Of a stretch of 45,291 nt of DNA, positions 30,875 through 39,775 are shown in pieces. The position numbers and the translations under genes are program-made. The stretch is from Mesorhizobium sp. Root157 (lineage in GTDB: Bacteria; Pseudomonadota; Alphaproteobacteria; Rhizobiales; Rhizobiaceae): assembly GCF_001427385.1 (NCBI RefSeq), contig NZ_LMGJ01000038.1, forward strand, positions 138,048-183,338, in the 5' to 3' direction. Numbering within the stretch: the first letter of the stretch is position 1; every line of letters begins with the position of its first letter. Under the pieces are notes generated by a model. It did not search any database. It was given only the letters and a program-made list of their open reading frames with translations, and was not told the DNA's origin.

Positions 30875-31600
30875 ATGCGATTGAAACTCTTGTCCGTACT
30901 GGCCTTGCTGGCACCGCTTGCCGTTCCCGCTGCTGCGAGTGCGGGCGACGCGGCCCAGCTTGAAATTCTCGGTTTCAGCCAGGACGGCGGCATCTTTGCC
31001 TTCGAGGAATACGGCATCCAGGACGGTTCCGGCTTTCCATATGCCAACCGCTATTACATCGACACAGCGACTGACACCTTCGCCAAAGGCACACCCATCC
31101 GGGTGCGCATCGACGATGAAGCTGCCACCCTCGCAACAGCGCGGGATCAGGCCCGCCAGCAAGGCGAGGTGATCGTCAAGCAATCGGAACTTGCGACCAA
31201 TCACGGCTTCACCGCCGGGTTCAACCCGGTCACCGAATTGTCCGCCGACCCGTTGCGCATTGTCGTCAATCCGCGTCCGGTGTTTCCCGCCATCGACCCG
31301 CCGCTTGAATTCCGGCTGGAAGTCCTGCCGATGGTCGAAGCGGAAAATTGCCATGGCCTTGGCGAAGCCAGCGGTTTTCGCCTCCTGCGCGTCGACGGAA
31401 CTGCGGGCGGGCAGACGCAAGTCCTGCATGAAGACAAATCGGTGCCGCAAAGCCGCGGCTGCCCGACCGGCTACTCGATCGGTGCGGTGCAGACTTTTAC
31501 GAAAGACGCTCTTGAGCGCTATGCCGTGCTGATTGCCGTGCGCCGTATCGGCTTCGAAGGGCCGGATTACCGCTGGATCGCAGTGACCGGAAAGCCGTGA
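30875..31600 (+). CDS. Exported DUF2259 domain-containing protein
   Basis: A 241-residue secreted protein. MRLKLLSVLALLAPLAVPAAASA is a Sec signal peptide. The mature part has AQLEILGFSQDGGIFAFEEY, IQDGSGFPYANRYYIDTATD and RIGFEGPDYRWIAVTGKP, consistent with predicted secreted DUF2259 proteins. GGAGACGAGG lies directly before the ATG at 30875. The stop overlaps the next gene's GTG start, so the two are probably co-translated. Function is unknown. It is divergent from the DUF2171 gene, 88 bases away. Confidence 0.85.
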   Translation: MRLKLLSVLALLAPLAVPAAASAGDAAQLEILGFSQDGGIFAFEEYGIQDGSGFPYANRYYIDTATDTFAKGTPIRVRIDDEAATLATARDQARQQGEVIVKQSELATNHGFTAGFNPVTELSADPLRIVVNPRPVFPAIDPPLEFRLEVLPMVEAENCHGLGEASGFRLLRVDGTAGGQTQVLHEDKSVPQSRGCPTGYSIGAVQTFTKDALERYAVLIAVRRIGFEGPDYRWIAVTGKP

Positions 31601-32145
31601 CGAGCGTGCCAGCATTCCAGCACGACAACGCCCGTCAGTCCCGCATGGCGCAACCTGCGGCACCGCGACGCGCCCGGCTGGCCTTGCCGTCGCTTCGCCT
31701 GTCACTTGCCGGCGCCATAGGGTGGGGCTTGGCCATGGGCGCATCGGCACTCACCGACCTGTTGTTGGCTGAATGGGTGACACCGGCGCAAATCCGCGAG
31801 ATTTCGCTGATGTTTGTTGCCGGAGGCGCGCTGGCCTTCCCGGCCGCGCTTTATCTGGCGCGGTTTGTTTCCATCGGGCGCGGCCGGGAGGCGGCCTTCG
31901 CGGCGCTGTTCGTTTGCCTGCTCGCCACGACAATCGCGTTCACCAGCGGCCTGCACGCCTTGCTCTACTGGCTGCTTGCCGAACGCCACACCACCGTCTT
32001 CTCAGGTTTCTGGTTCAGCGAAGTGTTCTTCACCATAGCGGCCGCTCTCTACCAATTCGCCGTGCTCGGCATCCGGCTCTATTTGCCGATCGGCTTTGTC
32101 GCGCTTCTGTTGACCAGCCTCTGGTTTGCGCAAGTAACGCGTTGA
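31597..32145 (+). CDS. Predicted integral membrane protein (unknown function)
   Basis: Up to 182 residues from GTG 31597, which overlaps the previous stop as GTGA; ATG 31645 (MAQPAAPRR) is the alternative start. Four hydrophobic segments are visible: LSLAGAIGWGLAMGASALTD, ISLMFVAGGALAFPAALYL, AAFAALFVCLLATTIAFTSG, and a C-terminal pair around FFTIAAALYQFAVLGIRLYL and IGFVALLLTSLWFA. No family is recognised. It sits between DUF2259 and purB on the same strand, with 59 bases before purB. A membrane partner of the DUF2259 protein is possible but unproven. Confidence 0.72.
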   Translation: MTSVPAFQHDNARQSRMAQPAAPRRARLALPSLRLSLAGAIGWGLAMGASALTDLLLAEWVTPAQIREISLMFVAGGALAFPAALYLARFVSIGRGREAAFAALFVCLLATTIAFTSGLHALLYWLLAERHTTVFSGFWFSEVFFTIAAALYQFAVLGIRLYLPIGFVALLLTSLWFAQVTR

Positions 32146-32204
32146 GCATTTGGCCGCGCTCTGTTAGGACGCGGCAAACCTTCAAGATAAGTCAGGATTG
32201 ACCG

Positions 32205-33512
<1,308 letters not shown>

Positions 33513-33535
33513 TCCAGCCTCAGCCTTGGACATGA

Positions 33536-33564
33536 AAAAGGGCCCGCGAGGGCCCTTTTGTTTT
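33536..33564. terminator. Bidirectional rho-independent terminator after purB
   Basis: AAAAGGGCCC, GCGA, GGGCCCTTTT form a perfect stem of 10 pairs. T-rich sequence follows on the plus strand and, by symmetry, five T on the minus strand. It lies between convergent purB and the VOC-family gene and can serve both. Confidence 0.88.
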
Positions 33565-33580
33565 GATCTTTCCGGGACGG

Positions 33581-34396
33581 TCAAACCGGCTTGCCCGGAA
33601 CGGTGCGGATCACCGTGCCCCAGGGGTCTTCGCGGCTCACCTCACCGTCCGCGTCGGTTGCGCGCATCTCGACCCAGGCAAGACCGGTGCGGCCATTGTC
33701 GCGATGGCCTGCGCCCGCGCTCTGCCAAGTGTTGGCGCCGATATGGTGGTGATAGCCGCCTGACGACAGGAATACGGCCTGCGCACCGTATTTGGCGACA
33801 GTGTCGAAACCGAATTCGCGGTTCCACCAGGCTTCGGCCTCTCGCGGATCGCCGACGCGCAGATGCACGTGACCGATGACGGTGTTTTGCGGCGCGCCTT
33901 GCCAGCCAGCGTCACCGGCCGGGACTGAGCCCACCACGCCGGGCACGTCCATACGCTCGGTCGCCATCGCCACCTGCGAGCCTTTCCAGGCCCAGTCCTC
34001 GCGCGGCCGGTCGACATAGATCTCGATGCCGTTGCCTTCCGGATCGGTCAGATAAAGCGCCTCGGAGACGAGGTGATCGGACGCGCCTTCGACCTTGATC
34101 TTCTCAGCAATCGCGTGATTGATCCAACGGCCAAGATCGGCCCTGCTCGGCAACAGGAATGCGGTGTGGAATAGGCCGGCGCTGCGCGGATCGTCCGGCT
34201 TCGCCGCCTTGTCGGATTCAATGGCCAGCAGCGGCCGCCCCGCAGCGCCCAGCGTGATGGTTTCGCCGTCGCGGGCAAGTTCTTCCAGCCCGACAATGGC
34301 GCGGTAGTAGGCGGCAAGGCCTTCGGCATCGCGGGCGCGCAAGCCGACACGGGCAACGCTCACAGGCGCCGTCGCGGCAAAGGGCAATTCGCTCAT
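33581..34396 (-). CDS. VOC family extradiol dioxygenase-like protein (CatE type)
   Basis: A 271-residue double-VOC protein similar to catechol 2,3-dioxygenases. The N-terminal module has VSVARVGLRARDAEGLAAYY; the C-terminal module has VIGHVHLRVGD with a likely metal His, GGYHHHIGANTW with the second His, and GLAWVEMRA with a probable Glu. ATG at 34396 (MSELPFAA) is preceded by GGAG at a good distance. The frame continues upstream, and TTG at 34483, also preceded by GGAG, would add a Tat-like leader TLTRRTLIGAAGTLP. It is convergent with purB. Substrate unknown; an aromatic diol is plausible. Confidence 0.82.
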   Translation of the reverse strand: MSELPFAATAPVSVARVGLRARDAEGLAAYYRAIVGLEELARDGETITLGAAGRPLLAIESDKAAKPDDPRSAGLFHTAFLLPSRADLGRWINHAIAEKIKVEGASDHLVSEALYLTDPEGNGIEIYVDRPREDWAWKGSQVAMATERMDVPGVVGSVPAGDAGWQGAPQNTVIGHVHLRVGDPREAEAWWNREFGFDTVAKYGAQAVFLSSGGYHHHIGANTWQSAGAGHRDNGRTGLAWVEMRATDADGEVSREDPWGTVIRTVPGKPV

Positions 34397-34641
34397 CAGT
34401 GTCTCCGTCCGACCGGCCTCTGCCCAGCATGCCAACGGCAAGGTTCCTGCAGCGCCGATCAAGGTGCGTCGTGTCAGTGTCAAACCAAACTCCGGCACGG
34501 CTGTTTCTGTCTTGGCAGCTATATCGATCAACGGGATCGTTCACACAAGAAGGCAAAAAGCGAACATCGTGTTCACAATTTCGACACCCACCCTGCAAGG
34601 CCGCCATTGCGGCGACCATACCATCCCGCTAAATGCGGGTC

Positions 34642-35190
34642 ATGAAAGTTAAAGACGCAGATATCCTCATCGTCCCCGGCTACACCAATTCCGGCCCCGA
34701 CCATTGGCAAAGCCGCTGGCAGGCGAAGCTGTCGACGGCGCGGCGCGTCGAGCAGGCGGCCTGGTCGAAGCCGGTGCGCGAAGACTGGACCGATGCGGTC
34801 GCCAAGGCGGTCAACGAGGCCGAGCGCCCGGTGGTCTTCGTCGCGCATTCGCTCGGCGTCCCCAGCGTCATCCAGGCCATGCCGAAATTCACCAGGCCGG
34901 TTGCCGGCGCCTTCTTCGTCGCCGTTCCCGACGTCGCCAATCCGAAGGTCAGGCCGAAGCACCTGATGACCTTCGGCCCCTACCCGCGCGATCCGCTGCC
35001 CTTCCCCTCGGTCATGATCGCGAGCCGCAACGACCCCTACTGCTCCTTCGATGTCGCGGAAGACATTGCAGGCGCATGGGGATCGTTGTTCATCGACGCC
35101 GGAGACGTCGGGCACCTCAATTCCAAATCCGGGCATGGTCCGTGGCCCGAAGGGTCGTTGACCTTCGCCCAGTTCATGACGCGGCTATAG
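34642..35190 (+). CDS. RBBP9/YdeN family alpha/beta hydrolase
   Basis: A 182-residue small serine hydrolase. KDADILIVPGYTNSGPDHWQ at the N-terminus is the family opening, VFVAHSLGVPSVIQ has the nucleophile Ser, ASRNDPYC the Asp and GHLNSKSGHG the His. The complete triad suggests an active esterase-like enzyme in the cytosol. ATG 34642 (MKVKDAD) is taken as start; ATG 34633 adds three residues. It is divergent from the VOC gene and convergent with the aldolase gene, with a heptamer tandem array between. Physiological substrate unknown. Confidence 0.87.
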   Translation: MKVKDADILIVPGYTNSGPDHWQSRWQAKLSTARRVEQAAWSKPVREDWTDAVAKAVNEAERPVVFVAHSLGVPSVIQAMPKFTRPVAGAFFVAVPDVANPKVRPKHLMTFGPYPRDPLPFPSVMIASRNDPYCSFDVAEDIAGAWGSLFIDAGDVGHLNSKSGHGPWPEGSLTFAQFMTRL

Positions 35191-35215
35191 GGCACGACAG
35201 GAGAGGGATTTTATC

Positions 35216-35254
35216 CTATTCCCTATTCCCTATTCCCTATTCCCTATTCCCTAT
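35216..35254. repeat. Heptanucleotide tandem repeat (CTATTCC, 5.6 units)
   Basis: Five complete CTATTCC units (35216-35250) and a partial CTAT form a perfect array. On the minus strand the units read GGAATAG and supply the last codons and TAG stop of the HpaI-type aldolase gene. Perfect short arrays of this kind are prone to slippage, so unit number may vary between strains. Confidence 0.9.
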
Positions 35255-36016
35255 CGACCCCTTGAGGCCTGCAAGCAGGCTGGCCGCGCCACTGGCGATC
35301 AACTGCTGTTCCTGGCCGGTGGCGAGCAGGCGATAGCCCATCTCCACAAAACGCCCGGCGATTTTCACATCGGTGACATAAATGGCGGCATGCTTGCCGG
35401 CCGCCCGCGCGCGCTTGGCCACCGAGGCCACCGTTTCCATCATGTCTTCCAGCGTCGAATTGACCGTCGCGCCGTTCGTCCAGGCGATGGAGAAGTCGCC
35501 AGGCCCGAGGAAAATGGCGTCGATGCCGGGCGTTTCCAGAATGCCATCCAGGGCATCCAGCGCCGCGCGCGTTTCGATCATGGCAAAGGAAAGCGTGCGC
35601 GCGTTGTTTTCACGCAGCCAGTCCTGATGGTCGCCCTTGCCGTGGCGCGGATGGCCGAACGTCGGCCCCCACGAACGCTGCCCCACCGGCGGATATTTCA
35701 TCGCTGCGGCAAAGGCCCTGGCATCGGCGACCGAGTTCACCATCGGCGCGATCACCGCTTCGGCGCCGAAATCCAGCGCACGGCTCGCCATGTCGAAACG
35801 GCCGACCGGAACGCGCACGATCACCGGCTTACCCGCAGCCTGTATCGGTACGATGCAGCGCAGCACGCTGTCCTCGCTGTGGCCGCCATGCTGCATGTCG
35901 AGGGTCAGCGCATCGAACCCCTGGCGCGCCATGATCTCCACCGTCAACGCGTCAGGCACCCCCGACCAGCCGGTGATCAGCGTTTCGTCGGCTGCGAGCC
36001 GTTCCTTCAGGGACAT
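35237..36016 (-). CDS. HpcH/HpaI family aldolase/citrate lyase-like protein
   Basis: A 259-residue class II aldolase-type TIM barrel. FDALTLDMQHGGHSEDSV, VIVRVPVGRFDMASRALDFG, SFAMIETRAALDALD with the metal Glu, and IFLGPGDFSIAW with the metal Asp match 2-keto-3-deoxy aldolases such as HpaI or GarL, which reversibly cleave hydroxy-keto acids to pyruvate. ATG at 36016 (MSLKERLAADE) has GAGGAAG 5 bases before it. The C-terminus SIGNRE is encoded by the adjoining heptamer array, in which the stop also lies. The pathway is not clear from neighbours. Confidence 0.9.
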   Translation of the reverse strand: MSLKERLAADETLITGWSGVPDALTVEIMARQGFDALTLDMQHGGHSEDSVLRCIVPIQAAGKPVIVRVPVGRFDMASRALDFGAEAVIAPMVNSVADARAFAAAMKYPPVGQRSWGPTFGHPRHGKGDHQDWLRENNARTLSFAMIETRAALDALDGILETPGIDAIFLGPGDFSIAWTNGATVNSTLEDMMETVASVAKRARAAGKHAAIYVTDVKIAGRFVEMGYRLLATGQEQQLIASGAASLLAGLKGSIGNRE

Positions 36017-36070
36017 GGCAACTTCCTCATTGAAAGAATCCAGTTTCAGCCGGAAACGCATGGAAAGGCA

Positions 36071-36100
36071 AAGAAAAACCGCCCGGATTGTCCGGGCGGT
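36071..36100 (-). terminator. Rho-independent terminator of the zeta-subunit gene
   Basis: On the minus strand ACCGCCCGGA, CAA, TCCGGGCGGT form a 10-bp stem followed by TTTTTCTTT. It begins 36 bases after the stop of the gene at 36137 and prevents read-through into the aldolase gene on the same strand. Confidence 0.88.
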
Positions 36101-36136
36101 CGATTGGTCCAGACCAAAACTTTGGCAGATAGGCCT

Positions 36137-36457
36137 TTAGCTGTTCTTCACCTGCTCGGCCGCGGTCGCCATAAGTTCGTCCATGGTGCGGCGGATCTGA
36201 TGGTCCGACTGGTCGACGCTGGCCGCATCGAAATCCTTGCGGATCTTGCGGAAGACGTCGTGATCGCCGGCTTCCTCGAAGTCGGAGTTCACCACTTCCT
36301 TGGCGTAGGCATCGGCGTCGGCGCCGCTCTTGCCGAGCTTTTCGGCCGCCCACAGGCCAAGCAGCTTGTTGCGGCGGGCCACGGCACGGAATTTCTGTTC
36401 CTCATCGAGCGCGAACTTGCGTTCGAACCCATCCTGCCGGTCCTTCATGCTCGTCAT
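36137..36457 (-). CDS. DUF1476 protein, F1-ATPase inhibitor zeta subunit
   Basis: A 106-residue protein with the full family pattern: MTSMKDRQDGFERKFALDEE, RNKLLGLWAAEKLGKSGADA, then YAKEVVNSDFEEAGDHDVFR and DQSDHQIRRTMDELMATAAE. In Paracoccus denitrificans this family is the zeta subunit that inhibits ATP hydrolysis by F1F0-ATP synthase through its N-terminal segment. ATG at 36457 was chosen because GGAGG lies 6 bases upstream. It has its own terminator at 36071-36100 and is divergent from purC. The intervening 36458-36741 shows no further gene. Confidence 0.92.
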   Translation of the reverse strand: MTSMKDRQDGFERKFALDEEQKFRAVARRNKLLGLWAAEKLGKSGADADAYAKEVVNSDFEEAGDHDVFRKIRKDFDAASVDQSDHQIRRTMDELMATAAEQVKNS

Positions 36458-36741
36458 GCCGTGCCTCCAAGGTCGATGTTCGATTCGGTGAAGGTGAATA
36501 TGTGGTGTCCACGCACAAACCAAAAGGACGCCGCCCGGTCAATATGCTTGTTTTATCGCAGCGCTGCGACATTTCGGCGGTAGCCTGCCCGTCCAAAGAG
36601 GTGAATGCCCGGTTTTGCCGATTGAGAAAAAGGTCCGATTGCGATAGAGACCGCGATTGAGCCCCCATGGTAGCCGCCTTTGCGGCGAGAAAAAGGGACC
36701 GGTTGCAACGCCCGCCCCTCGAGCCAGAGAAACACAAGAAA

Positions 36742-37539
36742 ATGAAGTCACGCCGCCGCATCTACGAAGGCAAGGCCAAGATCCTCTATGAAGGGCCCGA
36801 GCCCGGAACGCTGATCCAGTTCTTCAAGGACGACGCCACCGCCTTTAACGCCAAGAAACATGAAGTGGTCGACGGCAAGGGCGTGCTCAACAATCGCATC
36901 TCCGAGCACATCTTCAACCATCTGAACCGTATGGGCATTCCCACCCACTTCATCCGCCGCCTCAACATGCGCGAGCAGTTGATCAAGGAAGTGGAGATCA
37001 TCCCGCTCGAAGTGGTTGTGCGCAATGTCGCCGCCGGCTCGCTGGCCAAGCGGCTGGGCATGGAGGAAGGCACCGTGCTGCCGCGCTCCATCATCGAATT
37101 CTACTACAAGGCCGATGCGCTCGATGACCCGATGGTGTCGGAAGAACACATCACCGCCTTCGGCTGGGCGAGCCCGCAGGAGATCGACGACATCATGGCG
37201 CTGGCCATCCGCGTCAACGACTTCCTGTCCGGCCTGTTCCTCGGCGTCGGCATCCAGCTTGTCGATTTCAAGATGGAATGCGGCCGTCTCTACGAAGGCG
37301 ACATGATGCGCATCGTCGTGGCCGACGAAATCTCGCCGGATTCCTGCCGGCTTTGGGACGTCGCCACCCAGGACAAGCTCGACAAGGACCGTTTCCGTCG
37401 CGACATGGGCGGGCTGGTCGAAGCCTATCAGGAGGTCGCGCGCCGCCTCGGCATCATGAATGAGAACGAGCCGCCGCGCCCGACAGGGCCGGTACTGGTC
37501 GCTTCGGCCGAGCCGCCGAAGGGCTCGAAGCCGCACTGA
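36742..37539 (+). CDS. purC: Phosphoribosylaminoimidazole-succinocarboxamide synthase
   Basis: A 265-residue SAICAR synthetase that joins CAIR and aspartate with ATP. It begins MKSRRRIYEGKAKILYEGPE, has FFKDDATAFNAKK, IIPLEVVVRNVAAGSLAKRL, and LVDFKMECGR plus ADEISPDSCRLWD, all family signatures. ATG at 36742 was chosen over an upstream open stretch because the family starts there. The C-terminus has a short Pro-rich extension (PPRPTGPVLVASAEPPKGS) not needed for the fold. purS follows after 30 bases, so purC-purS-x-purQ form one operon. Confidence 0.96.
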   Translation: MKSRRRIYEGKAKILYEGPEPGTLIQFFKDDATAFNAKKHEVVDGKGVLNNRISEHIFNHLNRMGIPTHFIRRLNMREQLIKEVEIIPLEVVVRNVAAGSLAKRLGMEEGTVLPRSIIEFYYKADALDDPMVSEEHITAFGWASPQEIDDIMALAIRVNDFLSGLFLGVGIQLVDFKMECGRLYEGDMMRIVVADEISPDSCRLWDVATQDKLDKDRFRRDMGGLVEAYQEVARRLGIMNENEPPRPTGPVLVASAEPPKGSKPH

Positions 37540-37569
37540 TCGATCAACATGAACCGGAGCAAGGCTAGC

Positions 37570-37812
37570 GTGATCAAGGCCCGCGTCACCGTAACCCTCA
37601 AGAACGGCGTGCTCGACCCGCAGGGCAAGGCGATCGAACATGCGCTCGGCGGCCTCGGCTTTGGCGGCGTCGGCTCCGTGCGCCAGGGAAAGGTGTTCGA
37701 CCTCGAGCTCGACGCGACCGACAAGGCCAAGGCCGAAGCCGACCTCAAGGCGATGTGCGACAAGCTCCTCGCCAACACGGTAATCGAGAATTATACTGTG
37801 ACGCTTATCTAG
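37570..37812 (+). CDS. purS: Phosphoribosylformylglycinamidine synthase subunit PurS
   Basis: An 80-residue subunit of the three-part FGAM synthase (PurL-PurQ-PurS), which bridges the glutaminase and synthetase parts for ammonia channelling. MIKARVTVTLKNGVLDPQGK, GGVGSVRQGKVFDLEL and LLANTVIENYTV are typical. The GTG at 37570 is preceded by AAGG at five bases and gives the normal length; the ATG at 37549 is too far upstream. It lies between purC and a small coiled-coil gene. Confidence 0.96.
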   Translation: MIKARVTVTLKNGVLDPQGKAIEHALGGLGFGGVGSVRQGKVFDLELDATDKAKAEADLKAMCDKLLANTVIENYTVTLI

Positions 37813-37831
37813 GGTTGTGCCGGAGGGCAGA

Positions 37832-38086
37832 ATGACCGAAGTCACCAACGAACTGATGTATGATCTCCTGAAGAAAATTCATCAGCGAATGGATCGACTT
37901 GAAAGCGGTCTGGGTGAGGTCAAGCACGAGATCGTCGCGATGAGACTGCAGGCCCTGAGCACGCAGACCGACATCAGCAACATCTATGCGATAACTGGCC
38001 GCATCGATCAGCGCCTTGAAAGAATAGAACACCGCCTCGAACTGCGCGAACTCGCCGAACCCCAACACCCTTACGAGCCGAAATGA
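37832..38086 (+). CDS. Small coiled-coil protein inside the pur operon (84 aa)
   Basis: Starts MTEVTNELMYDLLKKIHQRM and is nearly all helical, with repeating hydrophobic positions through DRLESGLGEVKHEIVAMRLQ and GRIDQRLERIEHRLEL, suggesting a coiled coil. No catalytic motif is present. GGAGGG lies 5 bases before the ATG. Its stop overlaps the purQ start as ATGA, so purQ translation is likely coupled to it. I recall similar short coiled-coil proteins scattered in rhizobial genomes, without known function. Whether it touches the FGAM synthase complex is unknown. Confidence 0.8.
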   Translation: MTEVTNELMYDLLKKIHQRMDRLESGLGEVKHEIVAMRLQALSTQTDISNIYAITGRIDQRLERIEHRLELRELAEPQHPYEPK

Positions 38087-38751
38087 AATCAGCAGTCGTC
38101 CTTCTTCCCGGCCTCAACCGTGACCGCGACATGATCGCGGCGCTGACCAAGATTTCCGGCAAGCCGCCCGTCACCGTATGGGAAACCGACACGGAAATCC
38201 CCGATGTCGATCTCATCGTCATCCCCGGCGGCTTTTCGTATGGCGACTATCTGCGCTGCGGCGCCATCGCCGCCCGCATGCCGGCCTTGAAGGCTGTCGC
38301 CGACAAGGCCGCCAAGGGCGTCATGGTCATCGGCGTGTGCAACGGCTTCCAGATCCTGGTCGAATCCGGCCTGCTGCCTGGCGCCCTGATGCGCAACACC
38401 TCGCTCAAATTCGTCTGCCGCGAAGTCAAGCTGCAGATCGCCAACGCCAACACCGCCTTCACCCGCAACTACCAGCCGGGCCAGATCATCCGCTGCCCGG
38501 TCGCCCATCACGACGGCAATTATTTCGCCGATGCCGAAACGCTGGCCCGGCTGGAGGGCAATGGTCAGGTGGTGTTCCGCTACGCCGAAGGCACCAACCC
38601 CAACGGTTCGATCAACGACATTGCCGGCATCGTCTCGGCCAAGGGCAATGTGCTCGGCCTGATGCCGCACCCGGAAAACCTCATCGAGGCCGCTCATGGC
38701 GGCAGCGACGGCCGCGGCTTGTTCGAAAGCGCCCTTGGCATTGCTGCCTAA
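38083..38751 (+). CDS. purQ: Phosphoribosylformylglycinamidine synthase subunit PurQ
   Basis: A 222-residue class I glutamine amidotransferase that supplies ammonia to PurL. MKSAVVLLPGLNRDRDM is the family opening, IPGGFSYGDYLRCGAIAA the oxyanion region, and VIGVCNGFQILVESG holds the catalytic Cys; LMPHPEN carries the triad His with a nearby Glu. Start ATG 38083 overlaps the coiled-coil gene by 4 bases. A palindromic repeat begins just after the stop. No irregularities seen. Confidence 0.97.
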   Translation: MKSAVVLLPGLNRDRDMIAALTKISGKPPVTVWETDTEIPDVDLIVIPGGFSYGDYLRCGAIAARMPALKAVADKAAKGVMVIGVCNGFQILVESGLLPGALMRNTSLKFVCREVKLQIANANTAFTRNYQPGQIIRCPVAHHDGNYFADAETLARLEGNGQVVFRYAEGTNPNGSINDIAGIVSAKGNVLGLMPHPENLIEAAHGGSDGRGLFESALGIAA

Positions 38752-38815
38752 TGCATGCACAAAAACAATCACTTGGAGCGCGCCAGCGAATCTGAAAGAT
38801 TGCGACGCGCTCTAG
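38752..38815. repeat. RIME-like palindromic repeat, copy 2 (partial, inverted)
   Basis: The stem GAGCGCGCC...GCGCTC (38776-38812) has the same sequence as the inverse of palindrome 1 at 7641-7676, with a few changes. A remnant ATGCATG at 38752-38758 stands where palindrome 2 would be. The CTAG at 38811-38814 is intact here, while the matching CTAG at copy 1 holds a MITE. It directly follows the purQ stop. Confidence 0.65.
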
Positions 38816-38882
38816 AACCGGCTTAAACCGCCATGCCGTTTTCCGGCTTGGCGCGTGTCCGAAACCTTCCTCCCAAAACGAG

Positions 38883-39314
38883 ATGAACGGGCGCATGACA
38901 AAGCTATCTCTCATCAGCCGGGCCGCGATGCTTGCGTTCGCCGGGCTTGCGCTCGCCTCCTGCCAGTCGGGATCGAAAAGCAACACCGCCCCGTCGTCAG
39001 GCAAGAGCGCCTCCTTGCGCGCCATGGAACAGGTCGCCATCGCCGCCCACAAATGCTGGATCGCCAGCAAGGATCCGGCCTTCAAGACCTACCAGATGGC
39101 CAACGAGCTGAACAATTTCGGCGGCACGCCGCGCTTCCTTCTGGTGCCGGCCAAGCACTACGGTGGCAAGCCACTTCTGGTCGTGCAGGCGACCGGCAGT
39201 TCCAGCCGCGTCGATGCGTTCGGGCCGCTGATGAGCGAACCGCTCGGTGCCCGCATCGGTTCCGACATTGCGCGATGGCAGGGCGGCAGCAGCGACTGCA
39301 ACACGACGGGATAG
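38883..39314 (+). CDS. Predicted lipoprotein of unknown function
   Basis: Up to 143 residues; ATG 38895 (MTKLSLISRAAMLAF) is as likely a start as 38883, since neither has a good Shine-Dalgarno. LAFAGLALASCQSG is a lipobox with Cys, so a lipid-anchored envelope protein is predicted. The mature part has EQVAIAAHKCWIASKDPAFK and ends RWQGGSSDCNTTG, with two cysteines that could pair. The family is not recognised. It lies between purQ and purL on the same strand but with long gaps, so it is probably transcribed separately. Confidence 0.75.
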   Translation: MNGRMTKLSLISRAAMLAFAGLALASCQSGSKSNTAPSSGKSASLRAMEQVAIAAHKCWIASKDPAFKTYQMANELNNFGGTPRFLLVPAKHYGGKPLLVVQATGSSSRVDAFGPLMSEPLGARIGSDIARWQGGSSDCNTTG

Positions 39315-39425
39315 CCTGCCGCGCACGGGACACTCCCGTGCATAAGCTGCTTTGCCGGCTTCTCGAATCAATCCCGTACGGGCAAACCTTCCATCGGGGT
39401 TTGCAGGCTAGGGGAATCGCTGAAG

Positions 39426-39656
39426 GTGCAGTCGAATCAGATCGTCTATCCGAAAGTTTTGCCGTGGCTTGCCGCGGGGGCAATCCTTTTTGGCATCGGA
39501 TTGCTGATAGGGCTTTGGTATCAGCCCTACCCTGAACTGGAAGCCGCACTCTTCAGCGAGAACGGCTTGGTCGAAACGCCGGAGATGATCGCGTTGGGGC
39601 TGTTCGCCTATCTCTATCTGATCGCGTTCGGCATCTGGATGCACAAGAACAGTTGA
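39426..39656 (+). CDS. Small two-helix membrane protein (76 aa)
   Basis: Starts with GTG at 39426, preceded by GGGGAATCGCTGAAG. Two hydrophobic helices are predicted, LPWLAAGAILFGIGLLIGLW and MIALGLFAYLYLIAFGIWM, with a short acidic loop (PELEAALFSENGLVETPE) between them. There is no recognised family. It lies 119 bases before purL. Codon use looks like the neighbouring genes. The start and reality of this gene are reasonable but not certain. Confidence 0.6.
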   Translation: MQSNQIVYPKVLPWLAAGAILFGIGLLIGLWYQPYPELEAALFSENGLVETPEMIALGLFAYLYLIAFGIWMHKNS

Positions 39657-39775
39657 ATCGGCGAAAGCGGGCTACAGGCTGAGTTGCGGCTATTTTTCTC
39701 GGGCCGGCGGGGGTGTAACCGCCCTGTGCATGCGCTAATAGGACGCCGACACCGAAGCTGGACGCGACCTTTTCG

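Noticed and set aside
35216..35254. CRISPR array
   Set aside because: The repeats are 7-bp head-to-tail units without spacers; this is a simple tandem repeat.
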